DNA from: JBCCGE01 sp039029455
GTDB taxonomy: Bacteria > Pseudomonadota > Gammaproteobacteria > Arenicellales > Poriferihabitantaceae
Reading direction: 5' to 3'
Assembly: GCA_039029455.1 (NCBI GenBank)
Contig: JBCCGE010000029.1
Coordinates: forward strand, 1 to 37,397
Length of the DNA: 37,397 bases
In this document: piece by piece, positions 24,587-33,335 of the stretch
How positions within the stretch are numbered: the first letter of the stretch is position 1
Layout of the letters: each line of letters starts with the position of its first letter
Position numbers and translations under genes: made by a program
The notes under the pieces: model-generated
The model's database searches: none
What the model saw: only the letters and a program-made list of their open reading frames with translations
Told to the model about the DNA's origin: nothing

Positions 24587-27381
24587 ATAAGCCGATTGTA
24601 ACGCCAGAGCTGGATCCGACCGCGAAAATGGTCACCTTCAACCTCGACGGTCGCGAGGTCAAAGCCGCTGAGGGAGAAACAATATGGCAGGTGGCGAAGC
24701 GTTACGCAGTTGATATTCCACATCTGTGTTATTCCCAGGCTACTGACTATCGAGCGGACGGAAACTGCCGGGCTTGTGTTGTAGAAATAGAAGGAGAAAG
24801 GGCTCTGGCCGCGTCCTGTTTGCGGACGCCGAGCGAGGGCATGGTGGTAAAAACAGCCAATGAGCGAGCTAAAAAAGCCCAGTCCATGGTCATGGAACTG
24901 CTGGTTACAGATCAGCCAAAACGCGACGTCGCCCACGATCCCGACTCGCGCCTCTGGCACTGGTCCGATTATCTCAATGTAGACTCCAGTCGCTTTCCAC
25001 AACGCGAGATGCATTTGGCGGATGTCAGCCATCCCGCCATGCATGTCGCGCTCGACGCCTGTATTCAGTGCAACCTCTGCGTTCGTGCGTGTCGAGAAGT
25101 TCAGGTCAATGATGTGATCGGAATGGCCAATCGCGGCCACAATGCCAAAATTGTTTTCGATTTTGACGACCCGATGGGAAAAAGTACCTGCGTGGCCTGT
25201 GGCGAATGCGTGCAGGCGTGTCCCACCGGTGCACTCATGGAATCCCGGATGGTCGATAAAGACGGTGTCGGTATCACTGAACCCCTCGAGGAAACCCATA
25301 GTGTATGTCCCTACTGCGGGGTTGGGTGCCAAATTACCTATCAGACTCGTAACAACGAAATCATTGCGGTTCAGGGTAAGGAAGGCCCGTCGAACAAAAA
25401 TCGACTGTGTGTAAAAGGTCGTTTTGGATTTGACTACGTCAAGCATCCACATCGTCTGACCAAGCCACTGATTCGACTCAAGGACGCTGACAAATACGGC
25501 AGTCTTGATCTGGATCCCTCGAATCCTTATACCCATTTCCGGGAGGCATCCTGGGAAGAAGCTCTGGATCTGGCCGGAGGTAAACTACGTGCTATTCGTG
25601 AAGAACGCGGTCCTTCAGCTCTGGCAGGGTTTGGATCGGCCAAATGCTCGAACGAAGAAGCATATATGTTCCAGAAACTTGTGCGAACAGGTTTTGGCAC
25701 TAATAACGTTGATCACTGCACCCGACTGTGTCATGCCTCATCGGTAGCGGCACTACTCGAGGGTGTCGGCTCCGGTGCGGTGTCGGCACCGTTCAATGCG
25801 GTGGAAGACGCGGATTGTGTGATCGTAATTGGCGCAAACCCGGTGGAAAACCATCCGGTCGCCGCTTCGTTTTTCAAGCAGGCGGCCAAGCGTGGCACAT
25901 TGATCGTTATGGATCCCCGTGGTACCGCGCTAAAACGCCACGCCACGCATATGCTGCAATTCAGTCCAGGTGCTGATGTCGCAATGCTGAACGCAATGCT
26001 GAATGTCATTGTTAATGAGGGTTTGGTCGATGAAGACTACATAGCCGAGCACACTGAAGGCTACGAAAATCTGAAAAAACATATTGTCGACTTCACCCCG
26101 GAAAAGATGTCGGAAGTTTGTGGCATCGATGCGGAGACCCTGCGAACGGTTGCAAGAACCTATGCAACCTCCCGGGCTTCCATTATTTTCTGGGGTATGG
26201 GTGTATCCCAGCACGTGCACGGTACGGATAATGCCCGTTGCCTGATCGCACTCGCACTGGTTACCGGGCAGGTGGGACGCCCGGGAACAGGGCTTCACCC
26301 ACTTCGAGGTCAAAACAATGTTCAGGGCGCGTCGGATGCCGGTCTGATTCCGATGATGTTGCCGGATTATCGACTGGTCGAAGCGGATGATCTTCGATCA
26401 CGCTTCGAAGATGCGTGGGGCACAAAACTGGATCCCCAACGTGGACTCACGGTGGTGGAAATCATGCACGCCATTCATGACGATGAGATCACCGGTATGT
26501 ACGTCATGGGTGAGAATCCGGCCATGTCCGATCCTGATGTGCAGCATGCACGCGATGCACTGGCAAAACTGGAGCATCTGGTCGTGCAGGATCTGTTTTT
26601 AACCGAAACCGCGTTCTATGCGGACGTTGTGTTGCCGGCCTCAGGATGGCCGGAGAAAAACGGAACGGTGACGAACACCAACCGCACGGTGCAGATGGGG
26701 CGTGCCGCACTGGAATTACCCGGTGATGCGAGACAGGACTGGTGGATTACACAGGAAATTGCTCGCAGGCTGGATTTGGACTGGAACTACTCTGATCCCG
26801 CCGATGTCTTTGCAGAAATGAAAACTGTTATGCCGTCTCTCGACAACATTACCTGGGATCGGTTGAGTGCTGAGAGCGCTGTTACTTATCCCTGTGATGC
26901 TGAAGACCGACCCGGTAACGATATTGTGTTTACCAATGGTTTTCCGACAGCTAGTGGCAAAGGCAAGCTGGTACCTGCTTCTCTGGTTTCCCCGGATGAG
27001 GTTCCTGACAGAGAATTCCCTCTGGTTCTTACGACCGGGCGCCAGTTGGAGCACTGGCATACTGGCACCATGACGCGAAGAAGCAACGTCCTCGACTCCA
27101 TTGAACCTGAAGCCATGGTGTGCGTTTCGCCGGCGACGCTGGCTAGAATGGATCTTGAACCGGGTCAGATGGTGCGTGTAACCACCCGGCGCGGAGCGTT
27201 GGATATGATGGCGCGGGCTGACGGTGCGGTACCCGATAATATGATTTTTATTCCGTTTTGCTATGCTGAAGCTGCGGCCAATACTCTGACAAACGCAGCG
27301 CTTGATCCGTTTGGCAAGATCCCTGAGTTCAAATTTTGTGCCGCCAAACTGGAAGCATCAAAGCTGGAAGCTGTTTCATAA
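24583..27381 (+). CDS. Formate dehydrogenase, alpha subunit (Mo/W-bis-MGD)
   Basis: This catalytic subunit oxidises formate to CO2. The order of domains is a [2Fe-2S] NuoG-like N-terminus (C49, C62, C65, C79), two [4Fe-4S] ferredoxin sites (C160/163/166/170 and C203/206/209/213), a fourth cluster site before the cofactor domain (C242, C245, C249, C276), then the molybdopterin domains. The metal-binding residue is Cys383 followed by His384 in VDHCTRLCHASS, so this is a cysteine, not selenocysteine, enzyme. The His-Cys3 cluster site of NuoG is not visible between residues 100 and 150. The 932-aa length is near the Fdh1A/FdsA type. Mo versus W cannot be told. The ATGA overlap with fdhB shows coupling. 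No fdhD or FdsC-like chaperone is nearby. Confidence 0.92.
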   Translation: MNKPIVTPELDPTAKMVTFNLDGREVKAAEGETIWQVAKRYAVDIPHLCYSQATDYRADGNCRACVVEIEGERALAASCLRTPSEGMVVKTANERAKKAQSMVMELLVTDQPKRDVAHDPDSRLWHWSDYLNVDSSRFPQREMHLADVSHPAMHVALDACIQCNLCVRACREVQVNDVIGMANRGHNAKIVFDFDDPMGKSTCVACGECVQACPTGALMESRMVDKDGVGITEPLEETHSVCPYCGVGCQITYQTRNNEIIAVQGKEGPSNKNRLCVKGRFGFDYVKHPHRLTKPLIRLKDADKYGSLDLDPSNPYTHFREASWEEALDLAGGKLRAIREERGPSALAGFGSAKCSNEEAYMFQKLVRTGFGTNNVDHCTRLCHASSVAALLEGVGSGAVSAPFNAVEDADCVIVIGANPVENHPVAASFFKQAAKRGTLIVMDPRGTALKRHATHMLQFSPGADVAMLNAMLNVIVNEGLVDEDYIAEHTEGYENLKKHIVDFTPEKMSEVCGIDAETLRTVARTYATSRASIIFWGMGVSQHVHGTDNARCLIALALVTGQVGRPGTGLHPLRGQNNVQGASDAGLIPMMLPDYRLVEADDLRSRFEDAWGTKLDPQRGLTVVEIMHAIHDDEITGMYVMGENPAMSDPDVQHARDALAKLEHLVVQDLFLTETAFYADVVLPASGWPEKNGTVTNTNRTVQMGRAALELPGDARQDWWITQEIARRLDLDWNYSDPADVFAEMKTVMPSLDNITWDRLSAESAVTYPCDAEDRPGNDIVFTNGFPTASGKGKLVPASLVSPDEVPDREFPLVLTTGRQLEHWHTGTMTRRSNVLDSIEPEAMVCVSPATLARMDLEPGQMVRVTTRRGALDMMARADGAVPDNMIFIPFCYAEAAANTLTNAALDPFGKIPEFKFCAAKLEASKLEAVS

Positions 27382-27422
27382 TCTAGAATCACCTAAAACC
27401 TCCATTCCTGATTTTCTGAATG

Positions 27423-27445
27423 CCCGCTGCGCGGCAGTCGGGTTT
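27423..27445 (+). terminator. Hairpin after fdhA, probable terminator or attenuator
   Basis: CCCGCTGC (27423-27430) pairs with GCAG-T-CGGG (27434-27442, one bulged T) across a 3-base loop, followed by only TTT. It lies 41 bases after the fdhA stop and 28 bases before the ligase start. The stem is strong and GC-rich but the T run is short, so partial termination is more likely than complete. Confidence 0.45.
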
Positions 27446-27473
27446 ATTGACAACCAAAACGTAGATTCCTGAC

Positions 27474-29141
27474 ATGAGTGATATCGAAATCGCCCGCAAA
27501 GCGCCAATCAAACCGATTGGTGAAATCGCTGACAAACTGGGCATTCCCAACGACGCGCTGATGCCGTTCGGTCATACCAAGGCTAAGGTCAGCCTTGACT
27601 ATATTGACTCTCTTAAAGATCGTCCCGATGGCAAGTTGATATTGGTTACAGCCATCACGCCGACTCCGGCGGGTGAGGGTAAAACCACCACGTCTGTTGG
27701 TTTGACCGATGGACTCAACAAGATTGGTAAGAACGCGATGGTGTGTCTGCGTGAGCCGTCACTGGGTCCGTGCTTTGGTATGAAAGGTGGTGCTGCGGGT
27801 GGCGGATACGCGCAGGTCATTCCGATGGAAGATATCAATCTTCACTTTACGGGAGATTTTCATGCCATTACATCTGCGCACAGTCTGTTGTCTGCTCTGA
27901 TCGACAATCACATCTATTGGGGTAATGAAGCCGGTATCGACACGCGACGTGTTGCATGGCGGCGGGTCGTCGATATGAACGATCGCTCTTTGCGTCAGAT
28001 CACCAGCTCATTGGGCGGTGTGTCGAACGGGTATGCCCGTGAAGATGGATTTGATATTACGGTGGCGTCTGAGGTGATGGCGATTTTCTGTCTGGCCAAA
28101 GATCTTGATGATCTGCAAAAACGCTTGTCACAAATTATTGTTGGATACACGCGCGACCGAAAACCGGTTCGAGCGGAGCAATTGATGGCCCCGGGACCGA
28201 TGACAGTTTTGTTGCGGGATGCGTTGTCGCCAAATCTGGTCCAGACTCTTGAGCACAATCCAGCATTCATTCACGGCGGTCCGTTCGCAAACATTGCACA
28301 TGGATGTAACTCTGTGATTGCAACGCGGACTGCTCTAAAGATGGCCGATTACGTCATCACTGAAGCCGGATTTGGCGCGGATCTGGGCGCGCAGAAGTTC
28401 TTTGACATCAAATGCCGAAGTGCAGGACTGGCGCCAGATGCTGTGTGTCTGGTCGCAACGGTAAGAGCGCTCAAGATGCACGGTGGAGTGGCCAAAGACG
28501 ATCTCGGCAGTGAAAACGTTCAGGCTGTGCGGGATGGCTGTGTAAACCTTGCACGACACATTGAGAATGTTCAGTCCTATGGATTGCCGGTTGTGGTAGC
28601 GATCAACCGATTCAGCGCGGATACCGATGCAGAAATGGCCGCTGTTCGCGAAGTAACCGACAGCCTCGGTGTGAAGTCGATCGATGCCAATCACTGGGCA
28701 GATGGCGGTAACGGAACAACCGAACTGGCTGAAGAGGTTGCCCGACTGGCTGACAGTGGAGAGGCGAAGTTCCAGGTACTGTATCCCGATGATATGCCGT
28801 TGTGGGAAAAAATTGAAACCACCGCAACCAAGCTGTATCGCGCAGACGGAATTTCGGCTGACGCCAAAACCCGGAATCAGATCAAGGATCTGCAGGACGG
28901 TGGTTTTGGAAACTTACCCATTTGTATCGCAAAAACTCAGTACAGTTTTTCTTCAGATCCAAACAAGAAAGGTGCGCCGACCGGGCACACACTGCCAGTG
29001 CGTGAAGTTCGACTCTCGGCAGGGGCAGGCTTTATTGTGGCTGTTTGCGGCGACATAATGACGATGCCGGGACTTCCTCGAGAGCCTGCGGCGAATCGCA
29101 TCAGGATCAACGACAACGGTGAAGTTGAGGGCCTTTTCTAG
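27474..29141 (+). CDS. fhs: Formate-tetrahydrofolate ligase
   Basis: This enzyme joins formate to tetrahydrofolate with ATP, giving 10-formyl-THF, and can run in reverse. The 555-aa length matches the bacterial monomer (homotetramer). The P-loop TPTPAGEGKTT lies at residues 62-72. Further family sequence is REPSLGPCFGMKGGAAGGGYAQV, NLHFTGDFHAITSAHSLL, FIHGGPFANIAHGCNS and ITEAGFGADLGAQKFFDIKCR. The C-terminus INDNGEVEGLF is the normal end. It sits between formate dehydrogenase and a malyl-CoA lyase-like gene, so it can feed formate to folate carriers or draw formyl-THF off to formate. In methylotrophs it is called ftfL. Confidence 0.96.
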   Translation: MSDIEIARKAPIKPIGEIADKLGIPNDALMPFGHTKAKVSLDYIDSLKDRPDGKLILVTAITPTPAGEGKTTTSVGLTDGLNKIGKNAMVCLREPSLGPCFGMKGGAAGGGYAQVIPMEDINLHFTGDFHAITSAHSLLSALIDNHIYWGNEAGIDTRRVAWRRVVDMNDRSLRQITSSLGGVSNGYAREDGFDITVASEVMAIFCLAKDLDDLQKRLSQIIVGYTRDRKPVRAEQLMAPGPMTVLLRDALSPNLVQTLEHNPAFIHGGPFANIAHGCNSVIATRTALKMADYVITEAGFGADLGAQKFFDIKCRSAGLAPDAVCLVATVRALKMHGGVAKDDLGSENVQAVRDGCVNLARHIENVQSYGLPVVVAINRFSADTDAEMAAVREVTDSLGVKSIDANHWADGGNGTTELAEEVARLADSGEAKFQVLYPDDMPLWEKIETTATKLYRADGISADAKTRNQIKDLQDGGFGNLPICIAKTQYSFSSDPNKKGAPTGHTLPVREVRLSAGAGFIVAVCGDIMTMPGLPREPAANRIRINDNGEVEGLF

Positions 29142-29152
29142 GTCGTCGGCTA

Positions 29153-29187
29153 TCTGCATCGAGGTATCTCAAGGACCTCGATGCAGA
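29153..29187 (+). promoter_or_regulatory. Perfect 13-bp stem-loop between fhs and the malyl-CoA lyase-like gene
   Basis: TCTGCATCGAGGT (29153-29165) and ACCTCGATGCAGA (29175-29187) are exact inverted repeats with a 9-base loop, starting 11 bases after the fhs stop. No T run follows, so it is not a standard intrinsic terminator. It lies just before the AAAGGAG of the next gene (29191-29197) and could stabilise upstream mRNA, act as a processing site, or bind a regulator as DNA. It also covers the upstream ATG at 29181, favouring ATG 29202 as the real start. Confidence 0.6.
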
Positions 29188-29201
29188 CCAAAAGGAGCCT
29201 T

Positions 29202-30167
29202 ATGGTGTCACCCTCACGAAACACCAACAGACGGTTCTGTCTGCAAAGAAGCCAGCTCTCGGTTCCTGCAGTAAAGCCGGAACTCTTCCCGAAGGCGATG
29301 CTATCCGCCGCAGATGCGATCATGCTGGACTGCGAAGATTCGGTTCCGTACTCGCAAAAAGAGGTCGCACGGTCAAACACGATTCAAACCCTAAAAGATC
29401 TTGACTGGGATGGCACCGGTAAACACATTCTGGTCAGGGTCAACGGGCCTGACACTCATTCGTGCTACCGTGATGTCATCGAAATCGTCGAGGCCGCAGC
29501 CGACCGGTTCCATGGACTTGTTTTGCCTAAGGTTGAGTCGGAGGATGATGTGCGGTTTTTGCATCGGTTATTGGAGCAGATTGAGTCCGGGATGGGCGTG
29601 GAGCGACCGCTGGGGATAGAAGTCCTGGTGGAAACAGCAGCTGGAATAACGAATCTGGACGCCATCGCAGCCTCCAGCAACAGGTTGGAAGCGATCCACT
29701 TTGGCGCCGGAGACTTTGCCGCCAGTATCGGGCTCGATACGCTTCGAATCGGAACGGATGAATCGGGATTCGAAGCGGACCCTTTGTATTACCCGATGCA
29801 GCGAATTGTTATTGCCTGCCGCACCTGCGGTCTGAGGGCTATCGATTCGGCTTTTGGGGACTTCACCGATGAGGCCGGCCTCAATCGATCCTTACAGCGG
29901 GCTGTTGCTTTGGGGTTTGATGGTAAGTGGGCTATCCATCCAGCACAGATAGAACCCGTAAATCGCTCAATGACCCCGGCTCCGGAGCGGGTAGAACAGG
30001 CTCGGAAAATTGTGCATTTGATGGATGAAGCAAGCAGGGGTGGAACAGCGGCGTTGAACATGGAGGGGCAGATGATTGATCTTGCGTCCGTGCGAATGGC
30101 CCGTCAGCTACTGGTGGTGGATGAAGCGATTCAGCTGAAGATGTCTGCCAATAAATCCAAAAAATAA
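29202..30167 (+). CDS. HpcH/HpaI-family lyase, malyl-CoA lyase-like
   Basis: This 321-aa TIM-barrel enzyme is related to citrate lyase beta and closest in look to malyl-CoA lyase, which cleaves malyl-CoA to acetyl-CoA and glyoxylate. RSQLSVPAVKPELFPKA, DAIMLDCEDSVPYSQK, ILVRVNGPDTHSCYRDVIEIVEA, IEVLVETAAGITNLDAI (metal-binding Glu), IHFGAGDFAAS (metal-binding Asp), AIDSAFGDFTDEAG and KWAIHPAQIEPVN follow the Methylobacterium MclA pattern block by block. I chose ATG 29202, preceded by AAAGGAG, because the N-terminus then matches family length; ATG 29181 lies within a hairpin. Some relatives act on other 2-hydroxyacyl-CoAs (methylmalyl, citramalyl), so the substrate is inferred. Confidence 0.78.
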   Translation: MVSPSRNTNRRFCLQRSQLSVPAVKPELFPKAMLSAADAIMLDCEDSVPYSQKEVARSNTIQTLKDLDWDGTGKHILVRVNGPDTHSCYRDVIEIVEAAADRFHGLVLPKVESEDDVRFLHRLLEQIESGMGVERPLGIEVLVETAAGITNLDAIAASSNRLEAIHFGAGDFAASIGLDTLRIGTDESGFEADPLYYPMQRIVIACRTCGLRAIDSAFGDFTDEAGLNRSLQRAVALGFDGKWAIHPAQIEPVNRSMTPAPERVEQARKIVHLMDEASRGGTAALNMEGQMIDLASVRMARQLLVVDEAIQLKMSANKSKK

Positions 30168-30270
30168 TTATCATAGTACTTTCTGATGGCAATTAGTTGC
30201 GTGGTTAATTTTCTCGACGCGCAAACTTGGCTACACTCCGGCTTCTATTTTTTCGAATATCCGTGATCCT

Positions 30271-31833
30271 ATGAAAATCGGCATTGCCAAAGAAGTATTT
30301 GAGGGTGAACAACGAGTAGCCTGTACCCCTCAGGAAACCCCGCGGTTAATTAAATTAGGCTATGAGGTTCTGATCGAGAAGAACGCCGGGCAACGCGCGG
30401 GGTTCTCCAATGAAGAGTATGAATCGGCAGGTGCCCAAATCTGCGAAGACGCATCCCGGCTGTGGATATCAGCGGATATCGTTTGCAAAGTTAGAGGCCC
30501 GTCGCATCATCCGGTGATGAATGTGCATGAATCCACACTGATATCGAAAGGCAAAACTCTGATCAGCATTTTTGCACCGGCTCAGAACGACGAGATGATA
30601 GCCGGGATTGCAGATATCGGAGGTACCGTAATCGCGATGGATGCAATACCGCGGATATCTCGAGCGCAAAAGATGGATGTCCTGTCTTCCATGGCGAATG
30701 TCGCCGGATACCGCGCCGTCATTGAAGCAGGCCAGCATTTCGGTCGGTTTTTCACCGGTCAGATTACGGCAGCCGGCAAAGTACCGCCTGCTAAAGTGAT
30801 GATTATCGGTGCGGGGGTAGCGGGTCTTGCCGCGATTGGCACTGCAGTGAGTCTCGGTGCAATTGTGCGGGCATTTGATACTCGGCCTGAGGTTAAGGAA
30901 CAAATTGAAAGTATGAATGCAGAGTTCCTCGAACTCGATTTCGAGGAAGATGGCTCGGGCGAAGGCGGTTACGCCAAAGTCATGAGCAAGGAATTTATCG
31001 AGGCAGAGATGGCGCTGTTTGCCGAACAGGCCAAAGAAGTTGACATCATCATAACAACGGCGCTGATTCCCGGAAAACCGGCGCCGAAACTGATCACGGC
31101 TGAGATGGTGCATTCGATGAAGCCCGGAAGTGTCATCGTTGATCTGGCATCTGAACAGGGCGGAAACTGTGAACTCACCGAGCCAGGCGAGGTTGAGGAT
31201 ATCAATGGCGTAAAAATTGTCGGGTATACGGACTTCCCCAGCAAAATGGCATCTCAGTCCAGTCAGCTGTACGCCACTAATGTTCGTCATTTACTGACTG
31301 ACCTGACCCCGGAAAAAGACGGGCAGATGGTTCTGGATATGGAAGACGTTGTCGTTCGGGGAAGCACTGTCGTCAATGACGGAGAGATATTGTGGCCACC
31401 GCCACCGCCACCGGTGCCGGTATCGGCGGCTCCAAAACCGGTTGCTGCCGCAGCCAAGCCCGAATCAGAACCTGAAAAACCCCGAAGCCCGTGGATTACC
31501 GTTGCCGGGATGGCGGTTGGTGTATTGGCCATTTTGGGTATGGGTTCCGTTGCTCCGGCGTCTTTTATGAGCCACTTTACGGTTTTTGTGCTTGCATGTT
31601 TTATTGGCTGGCAGGTAATTTGGAACGTAACACCGGCACTGCACACACCACTGATGAGCGTTACCAATGCAATCAGCGGAATAATCGTAATTGGCGCGAT
31701 ACTGCAGGTGAGCGCCCCGGGATTCATCGCCTCAGCGCTTGCGGTTGTCGCGGTCGCTATTGCATCGATAAATATCGCGGGTGGCTTTCTGGTCACTCAG
31801 CGTATGCTGAAAATGTTTCAGCGCGATCAGTAG
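30271..31833 (+). CDS. pntA: NAD(P) transhydrogenase, alpha subunit
   Basis: The alpha subunit binds NAD(H) in the proton-translocating transhydrogenase of the inner membrane. At 520 aa it is the undivided E. coli-type form. The NAD(H) domain (about 1-370) begins MKIGIAKEVFEGEQRVACTP and includes the Rossmann loop MIIGAGVAGLAAIGTAVSLGA and DTRPEVKEQIESM. A Pro/Ala-rich linker (about 374-405) follows, with five or six consecutive prolines. The last ~110 residues hold about four membrane segments. The 103-base gap upstream leaves room for a promoter. pntB follows after 9 bases. Confidence 0.95.
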   Translation: MKIGIAKEVFEGEQRVACTPQETPRLIKLGYEVLIEKNAGQRAGFSNEEYESAGAQICEDASRLWISADIVCKVRGPSHHPVMNVHESTLISKGKTLISIFAPAQNDEMIAGIADIGGTVIAMDAIPRISRAQKMDVLSSMANVAGYRAVIEAGQHFGRFFTGQITAAGKVPPAKVMIIGAGVAGLAAIGTAVSLGAIVRAFDTRPEVKEQIESMNAEFLELDFEEDGSGEGGYAKVMSKEFIEAEMALFAEQAKEVDIIITTALIPGKPAPKLITAEMVHSMKPGSVIVDLASEQGGNCELTEPGEVEDINGVKIVGYTDFPSKMASQSSQLYATNVRHLLTDLTPEKDGQMVLDMEDVVVRGSTVVNDGEILWPPPPPPVPVSAAPKPVAAAAKPESEPEKPRSPWITVAGMAVGVLAILGMGSVAPASFMSHFTVFVLACFIGWQVIWNVTPALHTPLMSVTNAISGIIVIGAILQVSAPGFIASALAVVAVAIASINIAGGFLVTQRMLKMFQRDQ

Positions 31834-31842
31834 GGGGCGGGT

Positions 31843-33237
31843 ATGGAAAACGGCGCAATAGTAGCGGCTTATATCGTAGCCAGCATCCTGTTTATTCTGA
31901 GTCTCGGTGGACTGAGTAACCAGGAAACCGCTCGTCGCGGTAACTGGTATGGCATCGCAGGGATGGCAATTGCCATTGTAGCGACGCTGTTCGCGGACAG
32001 TATTGATCGATATGCATGGATTCTGCTGCCGATGCTGATCGGCGGTGCGATTGGTGCCTATCGAGCAAGGCAGGTCGAAATGACAGAGATGCCTGAGCTC
32101 GTTGCGATATTGCATAGTTTTGTCGGCCTGGCTGCGGTACTTGTAGGCTTTTCAACCTGGTTGGGAACACTTGGAGTGTTTTCCGGGGTTGAAAAGACCA
32201 TTCATGACATCGAAATTTACCTCGGCATCCTGATCGGTGCAGTGACCTTTACCGGTTCAGTTATCGCATTTGGAAAGTTGAAGGGAATTGTGGGCAGCAA
32301 ACCATTGTTGCTGCCTGCCCGACACTGGATGAATCTGTTTGCGTTGCTGATTTGCATTTTGCTTGGGAAAATATTCATCGGTGCAGACTCTCTGGGCGCC
32401 GGTTTGTGGCCGCTGTTGATCATGACTGCGATCGCACTGATCTTCGGAGTCCATATGGTCATGGCAATTGGTGGTGCGGATATGCCGGTTGTGGTTTCAA
32501 TGTTGAACAGTTACTCCGGGTGGGCGGCGGCAGCGACCGGATTCATGCTCTCCAACGATCTGCTTATTGTCACGGGTGCGCTGGTCGGTTCGAGTGGCGC
32601 AATACTTAGCTATATTATGTGTCGTGCGATGAATCGAAAATTCATCAGTGTTATTGCCGGAGGGTTTGGATCTCAGGACAGCGGCGCCGTTGGTTCTTCA
32701 GAGGAGCAGGGAGAAGTGGTTTCGATAAGCGAAGCGGAGACCGCCGAACTGCTGAGCCAGATCAATTCGCTGGTGATTGTGCCGGGTTATGGGATGGCCG
32801 TTGCTCACGCTCAGCATCCGGTGTCTGATCTGACGCGTAAACTTCGGGAGAAAGGCGTAAACGTGCGTTTTGCCATTCATCCGGTCGCGGGTCGAATGCC
32901 GGGACACATGAACGTGCTTCTTGCCGAAGCCAAGGTCCCCTACGACATTGTGCTTGAAATGGATGAAATTCAGGAGGATCTGTCCGATACAGACCTCGTC
33001 ATGGTTATCGGTGCTAATGACATTGTGAATCCGGCAGCGCTGGAAGATCCCGGCAGTCCAATCGCCGGCATGCCGGTTATAGAGGCCTGGAATGCCAAGG
33101 ATGTCATCGTGCTTAAGCGCAGTATGGCCAGTGGCTATGCGGGTGTCGAAAATCCATTGTTCTTCAAGGAAAACACGCGCATGCTGTTTGGTGATGCGAA
33201 AGCCAGTATTGACGCGCTTATCGCTCAACTGAACTGA
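31843..33237 (+). CDS. pntB: NAD(P) transhydrogenase, beta subunit
   Basis: The beta subunit provides most of the proton channel and the NADP(H) site. About 300 N-terminal residues contain some eight or nine membrane segments (for example YIVASILFILSLGGL and LVAILHSFVGLAAVLVGF). The NADP(H) domain starts near residue 305 with IVPGYGMAVAHAQHPV, then RFAIHPVAGRMPGHMNVLLAEA, IGANDIVNPAALEDPGSPIAGMPVI and VLKRSMASGYAGVENPLFF. The length of 464 aa is standard. GGGGGCGGG precedes the ATG. With the formate dehydrogenase upstream, the enzyme could turn formate-derived NADH into NADPH using the proton gradient. Confidence 0.96.
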   Translation: MENGAIVAAYIVASILFILSLGGLSNQETARRGNWYGIAGMAIAIVATLFADSIDRYAWILLPMLIGGAIGAYRARQVEMTEMPELVAILHSFVGLAAVLVGFSTWLGTLGVFSGVEKTIHDIEIYLGILIGAVTFTGSVIAFGKLKGIVGSKPLLLPARHWMNLFALLICILLGKIFIGADSLGAGLWPLLIMTAIALIFGVHMVMAIGGADMPVVVSMLNSYSGWAAAATGFMLSNDLLIVTGALVGSSGAILSYIMCRAMNRKFISVIAGGFGSQDSGAVGSSEEQGEVVSISEAETAELLSQINSLVIVPGYGMAVAHAQHPVSDLTRKLREKGVNVRFAIHPVAGRMPGHMNVLLAEAKVPYDIVLEMDEIQEDLSDTDLVMVIGANDIVNPAALEDPGSPIAGMPVIEAWNAKDVIVLKRSMASGYAGVENPLFFKENTRMLFGDAKASIDALIAQLN

Positions 33238-33261
33238 TTGGCAGCGACTTGTGGTGCAGGG

Positions 33262-33282
33262 TCGACCTGGCTTCGACCTGGC
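33262..33282 (+). repeat. Short direct repeat TCGACCTGGC
   Basis: The 10-base unit TCGACCTGGC occurs at 33262-33271 and again at 33273-33282, one base apart, in the gap after pntB. Two head-to-tail copies could be a tandem protein-binding site or a chance duplication. Confidence 0.35.
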
Positions 33283-33301
33283 AGGGGCTGCAATCGTGCT
33301 A

Positions 33302-33335
33302 ACATGATCACTCCCAATGCGCGGAGTGATCATGT
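33302..33335 (+). promoter_or_regulatory. 13-bp hairpin covering the ribosome-binding site and start codon
   Basis: ACATGATCACTCC (33302-33314) and GGAGTGATCATGT (33323-33335) are exact inverted repeats around an 8-base loop. The right arm contains both the GGAG Shine-Dalgarno (33323-33326) and the ATG at 33332 that I take as the start of the next gene. Folded in RNA, it would hide the ribosome-binding site. No T run follows, so intrinsic termination of pntAB is unlikely. It could instead be a DNA operator. Confidence 0.6.

Noticed and set aside
24526..25536. A 336-codon minus-strand open frame over the formate dehydrogenase junction
   Set aside because: It is antisense to the iron-sulphur domains of the alpha subunit and has no recognisable domain or ribosome-binding site.
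33302..33335. Intrinsic terminator for pntAB
   Set aside because: The hairpin is strong but has no T run after it, and its right arm contains the next gene's ribosome-binding site.
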